DNA from: Frankia sp. AgB32 | GTDB lineage: Bacteria; Actinomycetota; Actinomycetes; Frankiales; Frankiaceae | DNA: 61,969 nucleotides | Assembly: GCF_023243045.1 (NCBI RefSeq) | Contig: NZ_JALKFX010000033.1 | Location: forward strand, 1-61,969 | Reading direction: 5' to 3' | Shown here: one piece after another, positions 8,270 through 15,962 of the stretch | How the letters are laid out: the number at the start of each line of letters is the position of its first letter | Position numbering within the stretch: position 1 is the stretch's first letter | The notes under the pieces: model-generated | The model's database searches: none | The model's input: the letters and a program-made list of their open reading frames with translations, nothing else | Told to the model about the DNA's origin: nothing | Translations under genes and position numbers: made by a program

Positions 8270-9010
8270 ATGAGCCGCCAACGTGCGACGGTCACGGTCA
8301 CTGCGGACCTGGTGATCCTCACCATCCGGGCGGGGCAGCTCTGTGTGCTCACCGTGGAGCGCGGCAACGAGCCGTTCGTGGGCCTGCCGGCGTTGCCCGG
8401 CGGATTCCTTCGGGGGGACGAGAGCCTCGAGGAGACAGCCTGTCGCGAGCTTGCCGAGGAGTCGGGGCTGGATGCCACGTCCCTGTATCTGCAACAGGTG
8501 GGTGTCTACTCCGCGCCGGACCGGGATCCGCGCAGTCCGCGAGTGATCACCTGTGCGTACCTTGCCATCGCGCCGAACCTTCCGCTGCCGCAGGCGGGTT
8601 CGGATGCCCGGGCGGCCAGGTGGACCACCGTTGCCGACGCCCGCCAGGAGCAGTTGGCCTTCGATCACGGTCGGATCCTCGCGGACGCGGTGGAACTGGC
8701 TCGTGACCAGCTTCAGTTCCGTACCCTCGCTCCATCGTTCTGCCGGCATGAGTTCACCATCGCGGAGCTGCGCGAGGTGTATGAGGTCGTCTGGGGCGTG
8801 GAACTAGACAAACCTAACTTTCATCGCAAAGTGACCGAGTCGCCGGAATTTATCGTGCCGACCGGCCGGAAGCGCTCCACAGGTAACGGGCGCCCTGCTG
8901 CTCTCTACCGCGCTGGTCGCGCCGCCGAGCTGGCCCCTCCGATGATGCGGCCGCGCCGACCTGCTCTCCAGCAAGCACGGAGACCGCTTACCGTCAAAAT
9001 CCGAGAATGA
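8270..9010 (+). CDS. NrtR-type Nudix transcriptional regulator
   Basis: The 246-residue protein has an N-terminal Nudix domain with an intact Nudix box (GGFLRGDESLEETACRELAE followed by ESGL, matching GX5EX7REUXEEXGU). A C-terminal winged-helix segment follows (FTIAELREVYEVVWGVELDK, then NFHRKV). This pair is typical of NrtR-like regulators, which sense ADP-ribose or related nucleotides and control NAD metabolism, although family members also regulate other operons. The intact box suggests it may hydrolyse as well as bind its ligand. It lies at the edge of the defence island, upstream of a nucleosidase-domain gene. Whether it controls the island, where NAD or nucleotide signals could matter, is an inference. 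Confidence 0.8.
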   Translation: MSRQRATVTVTADLVILTIRAGQLCVLTVERGNEPFVGLPALPGGFLRGDESLEETACRELAEESGLDATSLYLQQVGVYSAPDRDPRSPRVITCAYLAIAPNLPLPQAGSDARAARWTTVADARQEQLAFDHGRILADAVELARDQLQFRTLAPSFCRHEFTIAELREVYEVVWGVELDKPNFHRKVTESPEFIVPTGRKRSTGNGRPAALYRAGRAAELAPPMMRPRRPALQQARRPLTVKIRE

Positions 9011-9425
9011 CTTGATGTCTTGATGACACGAACGTAGTGTGGTCCTCCGTCAGGTAAAGTTCCCGATGTGCCCGTCGACGGCCAAAAAAGTCGACGCCCT
9101 CCCCTGATCATGCTGGAGGAAGCCACGAGTCCCGCTCGTCCGTGACGTTCCTGAATCCAGGCTCATCCTTCTATGGGCCTGCGACTTTCACCGCTTCCGG
9201 TGGCGATCCATCGCTGCCGAAACGGCATCCTTCTCACTTCTGTGTGTGGGATTTTCCGGTGTTGCCCCGCGGGTCTTCCGCGGTACGGATGAGCTTCGGA
9301 GGCACCGTTGTGCGCCGACTTCGAGTGCCCGCTCGAACAATGGTTTGCCGCGCTCGAAGAGTCGCTTCTCCTATCGACTCGGAGTCAGTCCAGTTTCTTT
9401 CCATACCCCTGGTCGGGAGTTCTTT
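9011..9425 (+). other. Intergenic region with hairpin before the nucleosidase gene
   Basis: No gene is recognised. CGTCGAC (9073-9079) pairs with GTCGACG (9090-9096) around an A-rich loop, a plausible terminator for the Nudix gene or leader structure for the next one. GC content is lower than in the flanks. The ribosome binding site GGGAG at about 9415-9418 serves GTG 9426. Confidence 0.45.
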
Positions 9426-10340
9426 GTGATTGCAATTCTGACCGCGCTGAGCGTCGAGCATGATGCGGTGCGGGAGCTGCTCGTGGATGTGGAAGAGCGC
9501 ACTAGTGCCGGTGGAACGATCTTTGATGTCGGCCGGCTCGCGACGGATCCTGAGGTACGCATCGCGCTTGGCGTCACCGGTACGGGCGCGCTGAACGCCG
9601 CAACGCTGGCGGAACGAGTCATGGCCAGGTTCTCGCCAGCCGCCGCCCTGTTCGTCGGGGTGGCCGGCGGCCTGCGCGACTGGTTGGAGATCGGTGATGT
9701 CGTCGTCGCCACCAAGATCCACGGCTATCAGGCCGGACGAAGCGAGGACAGCGAGTTTCTGGTCCGTCCGAACGCCTGGCTGGTCTCTCACGAGCTGGAG
9801 CAGCTCGCTCGTCGGCTGCCGCGGGATGGCCAGTGGCGATCCGGTCTGCCGTCGAGTCCTGGGGAGAAGGCCCCCGCCGTCCACTTCGAGGCGGTGGCCG
9901 CCGGCGACGTCGTGCTGAACTCGAGGATCTCCGCGGAGGCCGAACGAATTCGGCGGAGTTTCAACGACGCCGTCGCGGTCGAGATGGAGAGTTCGGGCTT
10001 CGCCCATGCCTGCCACCTGCGTGGCCGGGTGCCGACGGCAACGATCAGGGCGATCAGCGACCGGGCTGATGGCACCAAGAGCGTCACGGATGGCCGTGGC
10101 AGCCAGCGCCTGGCCGCTGCCAACGCCGCCGCCTTCGCCGCCGCTCTCGCGACAGCCGTCGTCAACCGGGACGAGCCCCATGACGGGCAGGAGACTCGGT
10201 CGCCGAACCGTCCCGCGCCCGCCGCGCCCACGTCCGTCCGAACCTCCAACGTCGTGCGTGATGGACGGGTCGGCGTGCAGAGCGGCAGCAATACGGGCGA
10301 ATTTCGGGTGACTTTCTCCGGAAGTCCCGATCATGACTGA
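9426..10340 (+). CDS. MTA/SAH-nucleosidase-like protein with C-terminal Gly/Gln/Asn motif
   Basis: The 304-residue protein has a phosphorylase/nucleosidase (PNP_UDP, MTAN-like) fold. It shows IAILTALSVEHDAV with the early Glu, LFVGVAGGL, GDVVVA, VAVEMESSGF (the ribose-contacting Met-Glu) and AISDRAD (the Asp acting as general acid). Such domains cleave the glycosidic bond of nucleosides and are also found as effectors in bacterial immune and NLR-like proteins. After a Pro-rich linker the last 25 residues contain GRVGVQSGSNTGEFRVTFS, not part of the enzyme fold. I chose GTG 9426 because the fold starts there and GGGAG lies 7 nt upstream. The gene overlaps the next one by 8 bp. I infer a toxic or signalling role rather than housekeeping. 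Confidence 0.7.
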   Translation: MIAILTALSVEHDAVRELLVDVEERTSAGGTIFDVGRLATDPEVRIALGVTGTGALNAATLAERVMARFSPAAALFVGVAGGLRDWLEIGDVVVATKIHGYQAGRSEDSEFLVRPNAWLVSHELEQLARRLPRDGQWRSGLPSSPGEKAPAVHFEAVAAGDVVLNSRISAEAERIRRSFNDAVAVEMESSGFAHACHLRGRVPTATIRAISDRADGTKSVTDGRGSQRLAAANAAAFAAALATAVVNRDEPHDGQETRSPNRPAPAAPTSVRTSNVVRDGRVGVQSGSNTGEFRVTFSGSPDHD

Positions 10341-12402
10341 CGAGGACTCGACCGGGTACCAGAACCCGTATGCCGAGTACAGCAACTCGAATGAGAACGG
10401 GTGGGTTGGCCAGCAGGTCAACAACAACAGTGGGCATATTTTCACTCACATCAGCCCGGTCTATCACATCAACGAGGACGACCCGCCGGAGAAAAAGCAG
10501 GAAGTCGCCGTCGCGTACCTTCGCAGTGGAGCGCCGAGGCCGGCGGAAAAGATCCTTCGTGACCTCCTGTGGAACGGACATGCCACCGCGGAGCGGGCCT
10601 ACTATTATGTTCTGTCGGTTCTCGGCGCGCGATCGGTATACGAGATCGACAGTGGCCTGATTGAGGAAATCTGGCAGGCCCGGAAGATCTGCGCCACGGA
10701 TGCTGACGGCGAGTGGCGCGACGCGCTCGAAGTGGTCATGGGACTGCTGCGCTGGCAGCCAGACCAAAGCGGTGAGGAAGTCGAATGGGACGGTCAGTGG
10801 CAGAGTCTGCGGGTGTTCGATGCTCTGCCGGCGCGGCGGCGAGAAGAGATCGGTGAGCATCTCACGCTCGTCGTCCAGGGGCGCGTTCGTGAGCATCTTG
10901 AGGCGCAGGCACGTAGACGCGTCCTGAGCGAAAGGGTGCGGGACGACAGGGTGAAGCGCGCCTGGAAGTTCTTCGAGCTGCCGCCGCTTGAACCCAGGCT
11001 GTATCCGCGGGCGCCGCTGGCGGAGCAGCCACCCGACCGAGGGGCGTACATCGGAGGAGCACTGTTCCTGCTGGCCGGCGTGGGCGTGCTGCTGGCCAGC
11101 CTGTGGTGGACGGTGGTCCTTGCGATTCCCCTGCTGACCGGCAGCGGTTGGGTGCTGATGCGCCATCGGACGGATGCGCAGGCACGTCAGCTTGTCGACG
11201 CGGCTGACGATCTCGACGGCCAGCTGTACCGCACCTTGGGGGAGCCAAAGTCTCCCGGGCACTATGTGCCGAACGAACTCGTGGCCGATCTGCGCAGGGT
11301 GGTCGACGAGCAGTTCGCGGCGGTCCGGCCGCACCGTCGCGGGAACTGGCCGGAGCAGACGGCTGCGACCCGTGCCTATCTCAAACATCGTCTCGTCACG
11401 CAGTACGGGAACTCGCAGCGGTCGGCGGACCAGGTGAAATGGCTGGCTCGTTGGTACGCGCGTCGGGTGACCGAGCCGGTCGCCCACCCTTGGCAGCCGC
11501 GTGGGAGGCCGGTCGACGACGCGGTCGATCAGCCAAACCGCGATCGGGACTTCTGGTTCGGCGTCCTGGGTTCGGTCCTCACCCTCGCGATCCTCCTGGC
11601 CTTCGGTCAGATCGTCGCGGTGCCGCTGCTGGGCGCTGGTGCTGGGTGGGTCGTCGTGATGGGGCGCAAGGCATTTATAGTGCGGCTCGCCGGCACGATG
11701 CGACAAGGGGACGAACAACGGCTGCTGGTGGAGGAGCGGCAGGGCCTTGCCGAGTGGCACGAGTTGCTTGCTGACCGGCCGAGCGACACCGAGATGGCCC
11801 GCTGGCTGGCGATGGACAAAGCGCACATCAGGTATGACGCCATGGATCGAGCGGGCCTGACCGACCGCGATGTCGTGGCGCACATCATTATGACCGAGGG
11901 TGCCAAGGGCGCGAATGCTGCCCGTCTCGGCGATGGTCCGCTCTACTACTCGTCCTACCTGGTCAGGGTGTTCCTGCTCAGCCGCAGCGGGGTTCGGGAG
12001 GCGAGCGCCGAACTCGACCTTCTCACGGGAGACGTTCGCAACGAGAAAAGAAACCTCTTTCGATACGACGCGCTGGCATCGGCACGCGTGAGAGAGACCG
12101 GAGTGCGTCGGACTCGCGCGAAGAACGGCCAGCCGACCAGCAGTGCGAAGCTGCAAGCGGTGTCCTTCAAGCTGTGTCTGGTCAACGGCGAGGAGATCGT
12201 CTCGGTGTCCGAAGCACTTCGGCGTCCGGAGAGCTCCCTCGACGAGGAGGAGGGCCTCGCCGACCTCGTCCTTCGGACCTCGGGTATCGAAAGCGCGCTG
12301 CGTGTCCTGGAGTCGGTGGCCGCGGAAGGATCTGACTGGATCGTTCGCGACCAGGAACGACGAGCCCGGTGGAGCCACGACCTCTTCGGATCCGACCGGT
12401 GA
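10333..12402 (+). CDS. Four-helix membrane protein, partner of the nucleosidase
   Basis: I do not recognise this 689-residue protein as a named family. Residues 23-41 read GWVGQQVNNNSGHIFTHIS, matching the C-terminal motif of the overlapping upstream nucleosidase at G, V, G, Q, N, S/T, G and S. Residues about 53-230 are helical and TPR-like. Two hydrophobic hairpins follow (about 237-275 and 407-450), giving four membrane segments, and then a 230-residue cytoplasmic-looking C-terminal region. The gene starts inside the end of the nucleosidase gene, so the two are co-translated. It meets the BREX operon tail to tail with a 15 bp gap. A sensor or anchor that recruits the nucleosidase through the shared motif is an inference. 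Confidence 0.6.
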   Translation: MTDEDSTGYQNPYAEYSNSNENGWVGQQVNNNSGHIFTHISPVYHINEDDPPEKKQEVAVAYLRSGAPRPAEKILRDLLWNGHATAERAYYYVLSVLGARSVYEIDSGLIEEIWQARKICATDADGEWRDALEVVMGLLRWQPDQSGEEVEWDGQWQSLRVFDALPARRREEIGEHLTLVVQGRVREHLEAQARRRVLSERVRDDRVKRAWKFFELPPLEPRLYPRAPLAEQPPDRGAYIGGALFLLAGVGVLLASLWWTVVLAIPLLTGSGWVLMRHRTDAQARQLVDAADDLDGQLYRTLGEPKSPGHYVPNELVADLRRVVDEQFAAVRPHRRGNWPEQTAATRAYLKHRLVTQYGNSQRSADQVKWLARWYARRVTEPVAHPWQPRGRPVDDAVDQPNRDRDFWFGVLGSVLTLAILLAFGQIVAVPLLGAGAGWVVVMGRKAFIVRLAGTMRQGDEQRLLVEERQGLAEWHELLADRPSDTEMARWLAMDKAHIRYDAMDRAGLTDRDVVAHIIMTEGAKGANAARLGDGPLYYSSYLVRVFLLSRSGVREASAELDLLTGDVRNEKRNLFRYDALASARVRETGVRRTRAKNGQPTSSAKLQAVSFKLCLVNGEEIVSVSEALRRPESSLDEEEGLADLVLRTSGIESALRVLESVAAEGSDWIVRDQERRARWSHDLFGSDR

Positions 12403-12417
12403 GGAGGTCAGCGCCTG

Positions 12418-14631
12418 TCAGGCCGGCAGGAGGGCGAAGCGGACCGGTTGCCGGAGGACGGCGGACGCGGCGGTGAGGTCTGCGCCGCGGGTGGCGAGGG
12501 TGGCTTCTGCCAGGCGTGGCGGGAGGGCGGTGCTGAACTTCAGGCCCGCCAGGGCCTCGTCGGTGACATGTGGCAGGCAGAGGCGGGACTCGAGGTCTGC
12601 CGTCGCGGTGTTCCACATCTGCGGGGTCAGGTCAGTGCGCAGCCGAAGGGAGGCAGCGGTCGGGGCCTGGAGGGGATCTGCCAGGTCGCCGAGACTCGCG
12701 GTCAGGGTGCGGTTGGCGCGTTCGCCGGCCCAGGTCCACCAGCGGACGTCGGTCAGGTCGGCAGTACGGACGATCATCGTTCCGCCGGGGTGAACGACGT
12801 GGAGATGGTCGGCGCGGATGGCGGCAAGCCGTTCCTGGGCGCGGCGAGTGAGCGGAATACCGGGGTCGTTGCCGAGGAGGACGTCGCGCATCGCTCGGGT
12901 CATCTCGTAGGACATGGCCCCCTCGCCGACGGTCAACCAGCGGGCCCGGCCGCCGCGGTCGGCGGGTTCGACGAAGCAGCGGCGACGTTTCCAGTCGATG
13001 TGGGTGACTCGCCAGCTGCGGCCGGCGAGCAGGAGCATCCGCGGGCCCTCGACCTCGTCGGTGAGCAGGACGGGATCGGTTCGCCCGATCTCGTCGCGGC
13101 CGCACAGGACGGTGAACTCGGGCGCGGCGGTGAAGACCGCCGTCAGCTCGGCGAAATGGCGGTGGCCGAACGCACGCTCGGCCTCGGGGCCGATGAACAG
13201 CATGCCGCCGTCGGAGTCCAGGTAGCCCATGCGGACGAGGTGGCGCACGATGGGTTCGGCGGAACGGTCGAACGGGATGAGACCGTTCCATTCATCGATC
13301 CACATCTGGTCGCCGACCCGGTTCTCCTGCAGACAGTAGGCGAGCAGCTGCTGGGCGACGATGTGGCGCGGTTCCGGTGGGGGAGTGACGGGCTCGACCC
13401 AGCCGCGACCCCAGAGCAGCAGCAGTCCGGCGGCGTGGACGAGGGCGCTCTCGGACAGTGCGAGGAAAAGGCAGTTGCGTGCGGTTCCCGGGCGCCGGCC
13501 GGTGCGCCCGAGGCGTTGCAGGAACGAGGCGACCGTCGCCGGTGCGTTGATCTGGACGACGCGGTCGAGGTCGCCTACGTCGATGCCGAGTTCGAGTGTG
13601 CTTGTCGAGACGATCACGCAGTCCCGGGCCTGGGCGAACGCGTCTTCCGAGCGACGCCGCTCGTCGACCGACAGCGACGCGTGCGAGAGAAACGTCGTCA
13701 CGCCAAGCGACCGCAGCGCTTGGCCCAGCTCCTCGACGATCTTCTTGGAGTCGCAGAAGACGAGCCGCTTCTCGCCCCGGTGCAGCGCCGCCAGAACCTT
13801 CGCCGCGTTTGATACCGAGCCGACGTAGTCCAGCTCGATATCGCCGGCCGGTGGTGCGCCTCGCGCGGCAGCTGCCTGCGCTGCGGGGGCCATCGGCGGG
13901 GTGGGCGACGGCCCGGGCTGGGCAACCGGCAGGCCGGGGGCGATGACCCGCGCCGGGCGGTGGCCGGCGCGGGAGCCCTGCAACCAGTGCAGCAGTTCCT
14001 CCGGGTTGCCGACCGTCGCCGACAGGCCAACGACCTGCAACTCTGAGTGAGCGGCGACGATGCGCCGCAGGCGTTCGAGGACAGCGAGCAGGTGCCAGCC
14101 ACGGTCGTCGCCGGCGAACGCGTGTACCTCATCGATGACGATCATGCGAACGTCGGCGAAGAAACCGCGGTGATCGGTGCGGACGCTGACCAACATCGCT
14201 TCCAGCGACTCGGGCGTGGTCAGCAGGACGTCGGGGCGTTCGCGGCGGATCCTGTTGCGGCGGCTTTCGGTGATGTCGCCGTGCCAGACGGCGGTGCGTC
14301 GGCCGAGCCAGCCGGTGTAGGTCTCCAGGCGTGGCGCGAGGTTGTTGAGCAGTGCCTTCAGCGGACACAGGTACAGGACCGACGTTCCCTGCCAGTTCTC
14401 GGACGCCATCCGCGTGAGGACCGGAAACGCGACGGCCTCGGTTTTCCCGCCCGCCGTCGGGGCGAGCAGCAGCGCGTCCGCGCCGGCGAGCAGCGGCTCC
14501 ACGGCCGCCTCCTGCAACGGCCGCAGCCCCGGCCACTGCAGGGTGTTCACGATGTGGTGCAGCACGATCGGGTGCAGCAGGTCGGCGACGTCCGCCCCAC
14601 CGGCGGCCGGGGACGGGACGGGTTCGGTCAC
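12418..14631 (-). CDS. brxHI: BREX type 2 helicase BrxHI (Lhr-like)
   Basis: The 737-residue superfamily 2 helicase has Walker A APTAGGKTEA (Lys63), motif Ia YLCPLKALLNN, a DEVH box (VIDEVHAFAG), SATVGNP, and motifs V-VI (STSTLELGIDVGD, then QRLGRTGRRPG), followed by a long C-terminal region. This is the Lhr-like helicase that closes BREX type 2 operons. The start GTG 14631 overlaps the stop of brxD (GTGA). It is the last gene of the six-gene operon and probably acts on DNA during phage interference; its exact step is not established. Confidence 0.85.
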   Translation of the reverse strand: MTEPVPSPAAGGADVADLLHPIVLHHIVNTLQWPGLRPLQEAAVEPLLAGADALLLAPTAGGKTEAVAFPVLTRMASENWQGTSVLYLCPLKALLNNLAPRLETYTGWLGRRTAVWHGDITESRRNRIRRERPDVLLTTPESLEAMLVSVRTDHRGFFADVRMIVIDEVHAFAGDDRGWHLLAVLERLRRIVAAHSELQVVGLSATVGNPEELLHWLQGSRAGHRPARVIAPGLPVAQPGPSPTPPMAPAAQAAAARGAPPAGDIELDYVGSVSNAAKVLAALHRGEKRLVFCDSKKIVEELGQALRSLGVTTFLSHASLSVDERRRSEDAFAQARDCVIVSTSTLELGIDVGDLDRVVQINAPATVASFLQRLGRTGRRPGTARNCLFLALSESALVHAAGLLLLWGRGWVEPVTPPPEPRHIVAQQLLAYCLQENRVGDQMWIDEWNGLIPFDRSAEPIVRHLVRMGYLDSDGGMLFIGPEAERAFGHRHFAELTAVFTAAPEFTVLCGRDEIGRTDPVLLTDEVEGPRMLLLAGRSWRVTHIDWKRRRCFVEPADRGGRARWLTVGEGAMSYEMTRAMRDVLLGNDPGIPLTRRAQERLAAIRADHLHVVHPGGTMIVRTADLTDVRWWTWAGERANRTLTASLGDLADPLQAPTAASLRLRTDLTPQMWNTATADLESRLCLPHVTDEALAGLKFSTALPPRLAEATLATRGADLTAASAVLRQPVRFALLPA

Positions 14632-15962
14632 CCGAGATCCAGTTCGACGTCATCGGCGCTGGTCGCGGCCGCATTGCGCTCCAGGTCGCTCATCTCGGCC
14701 GACGTGAGGGTCAGCGGGTAGTCGCGGCGCGGGTCGAAGTCGTCGAACTGGTCGACGCGGTCCAGGACGTCACCGACGAGCTTCTTCAGGAACAACCGCG
14801 GCGCGACGCCGACCTTCCCACCGAGGCGCCCGGCGACCGCTCCGGCCAGCTCGCCGAGATAGGCGTCGTCGACGAGGTTCTCGATGCGCCGCGCCGCGTC
14901 GCCCGACGACCCGGCCGCGTACAGCCCGCGGACTCGCCCGCCGAGTTCCACCAGCGACGCCTCGGTGAACCCGGCGAGGCGCAACTGGACGGCCCGCGGG
15001 TTGTCGAACTTCGCCTGGGCGGTGAAGTCGGTCGCCAGCCGTTGGGCGAGCGGCGCCAGCCGTTGCACGCCCTGCGGACCGTCATAGAACGCCGGTGTCC
15101 CGGTGATGACGAGGAACAGCCCCGGGAACCGGCCGCCGTGGACCTCGTCGATGAGCTGCCGCAGGGCGTTGAGCGCCTTGTCCCGGGCATCGGAACGGAC
15201 CCGCTGCAGGGTCTCGACCTCGTCGAGGACCACGAGCAGGCCGCGGAAGCCGCTGTCGCGCAGCACCACCAGCAGCCCCTGCAGAAAACCGAGCGCGCCG
15301 AAATGGTCCAGGTCGCCGCGCACGCCGGCCGCCCGCCGGGCGCTCGCCGCGACGTGCGGCTGCCCGCCGAGCCAGGCGAGCACGGCCGCCGCGGTCGCCT
15401 CGTCGCCGGCCGCGAGCGCCCCCCGGTATCCCCGCAGCGCGGCGGCGAACGCGGGTGCGGTGCGACCGACGTCGGCGAGCCGTCCGTCGACCAGTTTGTC
15501 CACGGCCCGGTCCAGCGTCTCGGTGTCCGCACCGGTCGCGCTGTCGGTGGCGAGGACGTCCTCCTCCAACGCGTAGAACCAGCCGTCGACGACCTGGCGC
15601 AGTGCGCTGGGTGGGAAGGTCGCGGTGGTCAGCCGTTCGGTGAGGCGGCGGTAGACGGTCTCCAGCTTGTGCAGCGGGGTCTCGTTCTCCGAGATCTGCA
15701 CTTCGGCGACGGCGAGCCCCGCCTTCTTGGCGCGTTCGGCGAGCCAGCGGGTGAAGAACGTCTTGCCCGAGCCGTATTCGCCCCGGACGGCCTTGAACAC
15801 CGACCCGCCGCCGGCGGCCGCCGCGAGGTCATCGGCGGCGGCGCGCTCGAACCGATCCAGCCCGACCGCGAGCAGGTCCAGCCCGGCCGCCGGGACGGCC
15901 CCCCGCCGCAACGCGTCCAGTACATCCCGGCGCCGCGCCGCGCTGACGTCGTCGCCGCTCAC
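14628..15962 (-). CDS. brxD: BREX ATP-binding protein BrxD
   Basis: The 444-residue P-loop protein has Walker A RGEYGSGKTFF (Lys67) and Walker B LLVVLDEVETLQR, then PGLFLVITGTPAFYDG as a sensor-type strand. This is the BrxC/BrxD (DUF2791-like) architecture of BREX type 2 systems. GTG 15962 overlaps the stop of pglZ (GTGA), and its own stop overlaps the start of brxHI, so pglZ, brxD and brxHI are coupled in translation. The role is presumably ATP-driven assembly or loading of other BREX components; the family is not mechanistically resolved. Confidence 0.85.
   Translation of the reverse strand: MSGDDVSAARRRDVLDALRRGAVPAAGLDLLAVGLDRFERAAADDLAAAAGGGSVFKAVRGEYGSGKTFFTRWLAERAKKAGLAVAEVQISENETPLHKLETVYRRLTERLTTATFPPSALRQVVDGWFYALEEDVLATDSATGADTETLDRAVDKLVDGRLADVGRTAPAFAAALRGYRGALAAGDEATAAAVLAWLGGQPHVAASARRAAGVRGDLDHFGALGFLQGLLVVLRDSGFRGLLVVLDEVETLQRVRSDARDKALNALRQLIDEVHGGRFPGLFLVITGTPAFYDGPQGVQRLAPLAQRLATDFTAQAKFDNPRAVQLRLAGFTEASLVELGGRVRGLYAAGSSGDAARRIENLVDDAYLGELAGAVAGRLGGKVGVAPRLFLKKLVGDVLDRVDQFDDFDPRRDYPLTLTSAEMSDLERNAAATSADDVELDLG

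Noticed and set aside
9246-9425. A 60-residue N-terminal extension of the nucleosidase protein
   Set aside because: The enzyme fold starts at IAILTALS, GTG 9426 has its own GGGAG site, and the extension is unstructured Arg/Ser-rich sequence.
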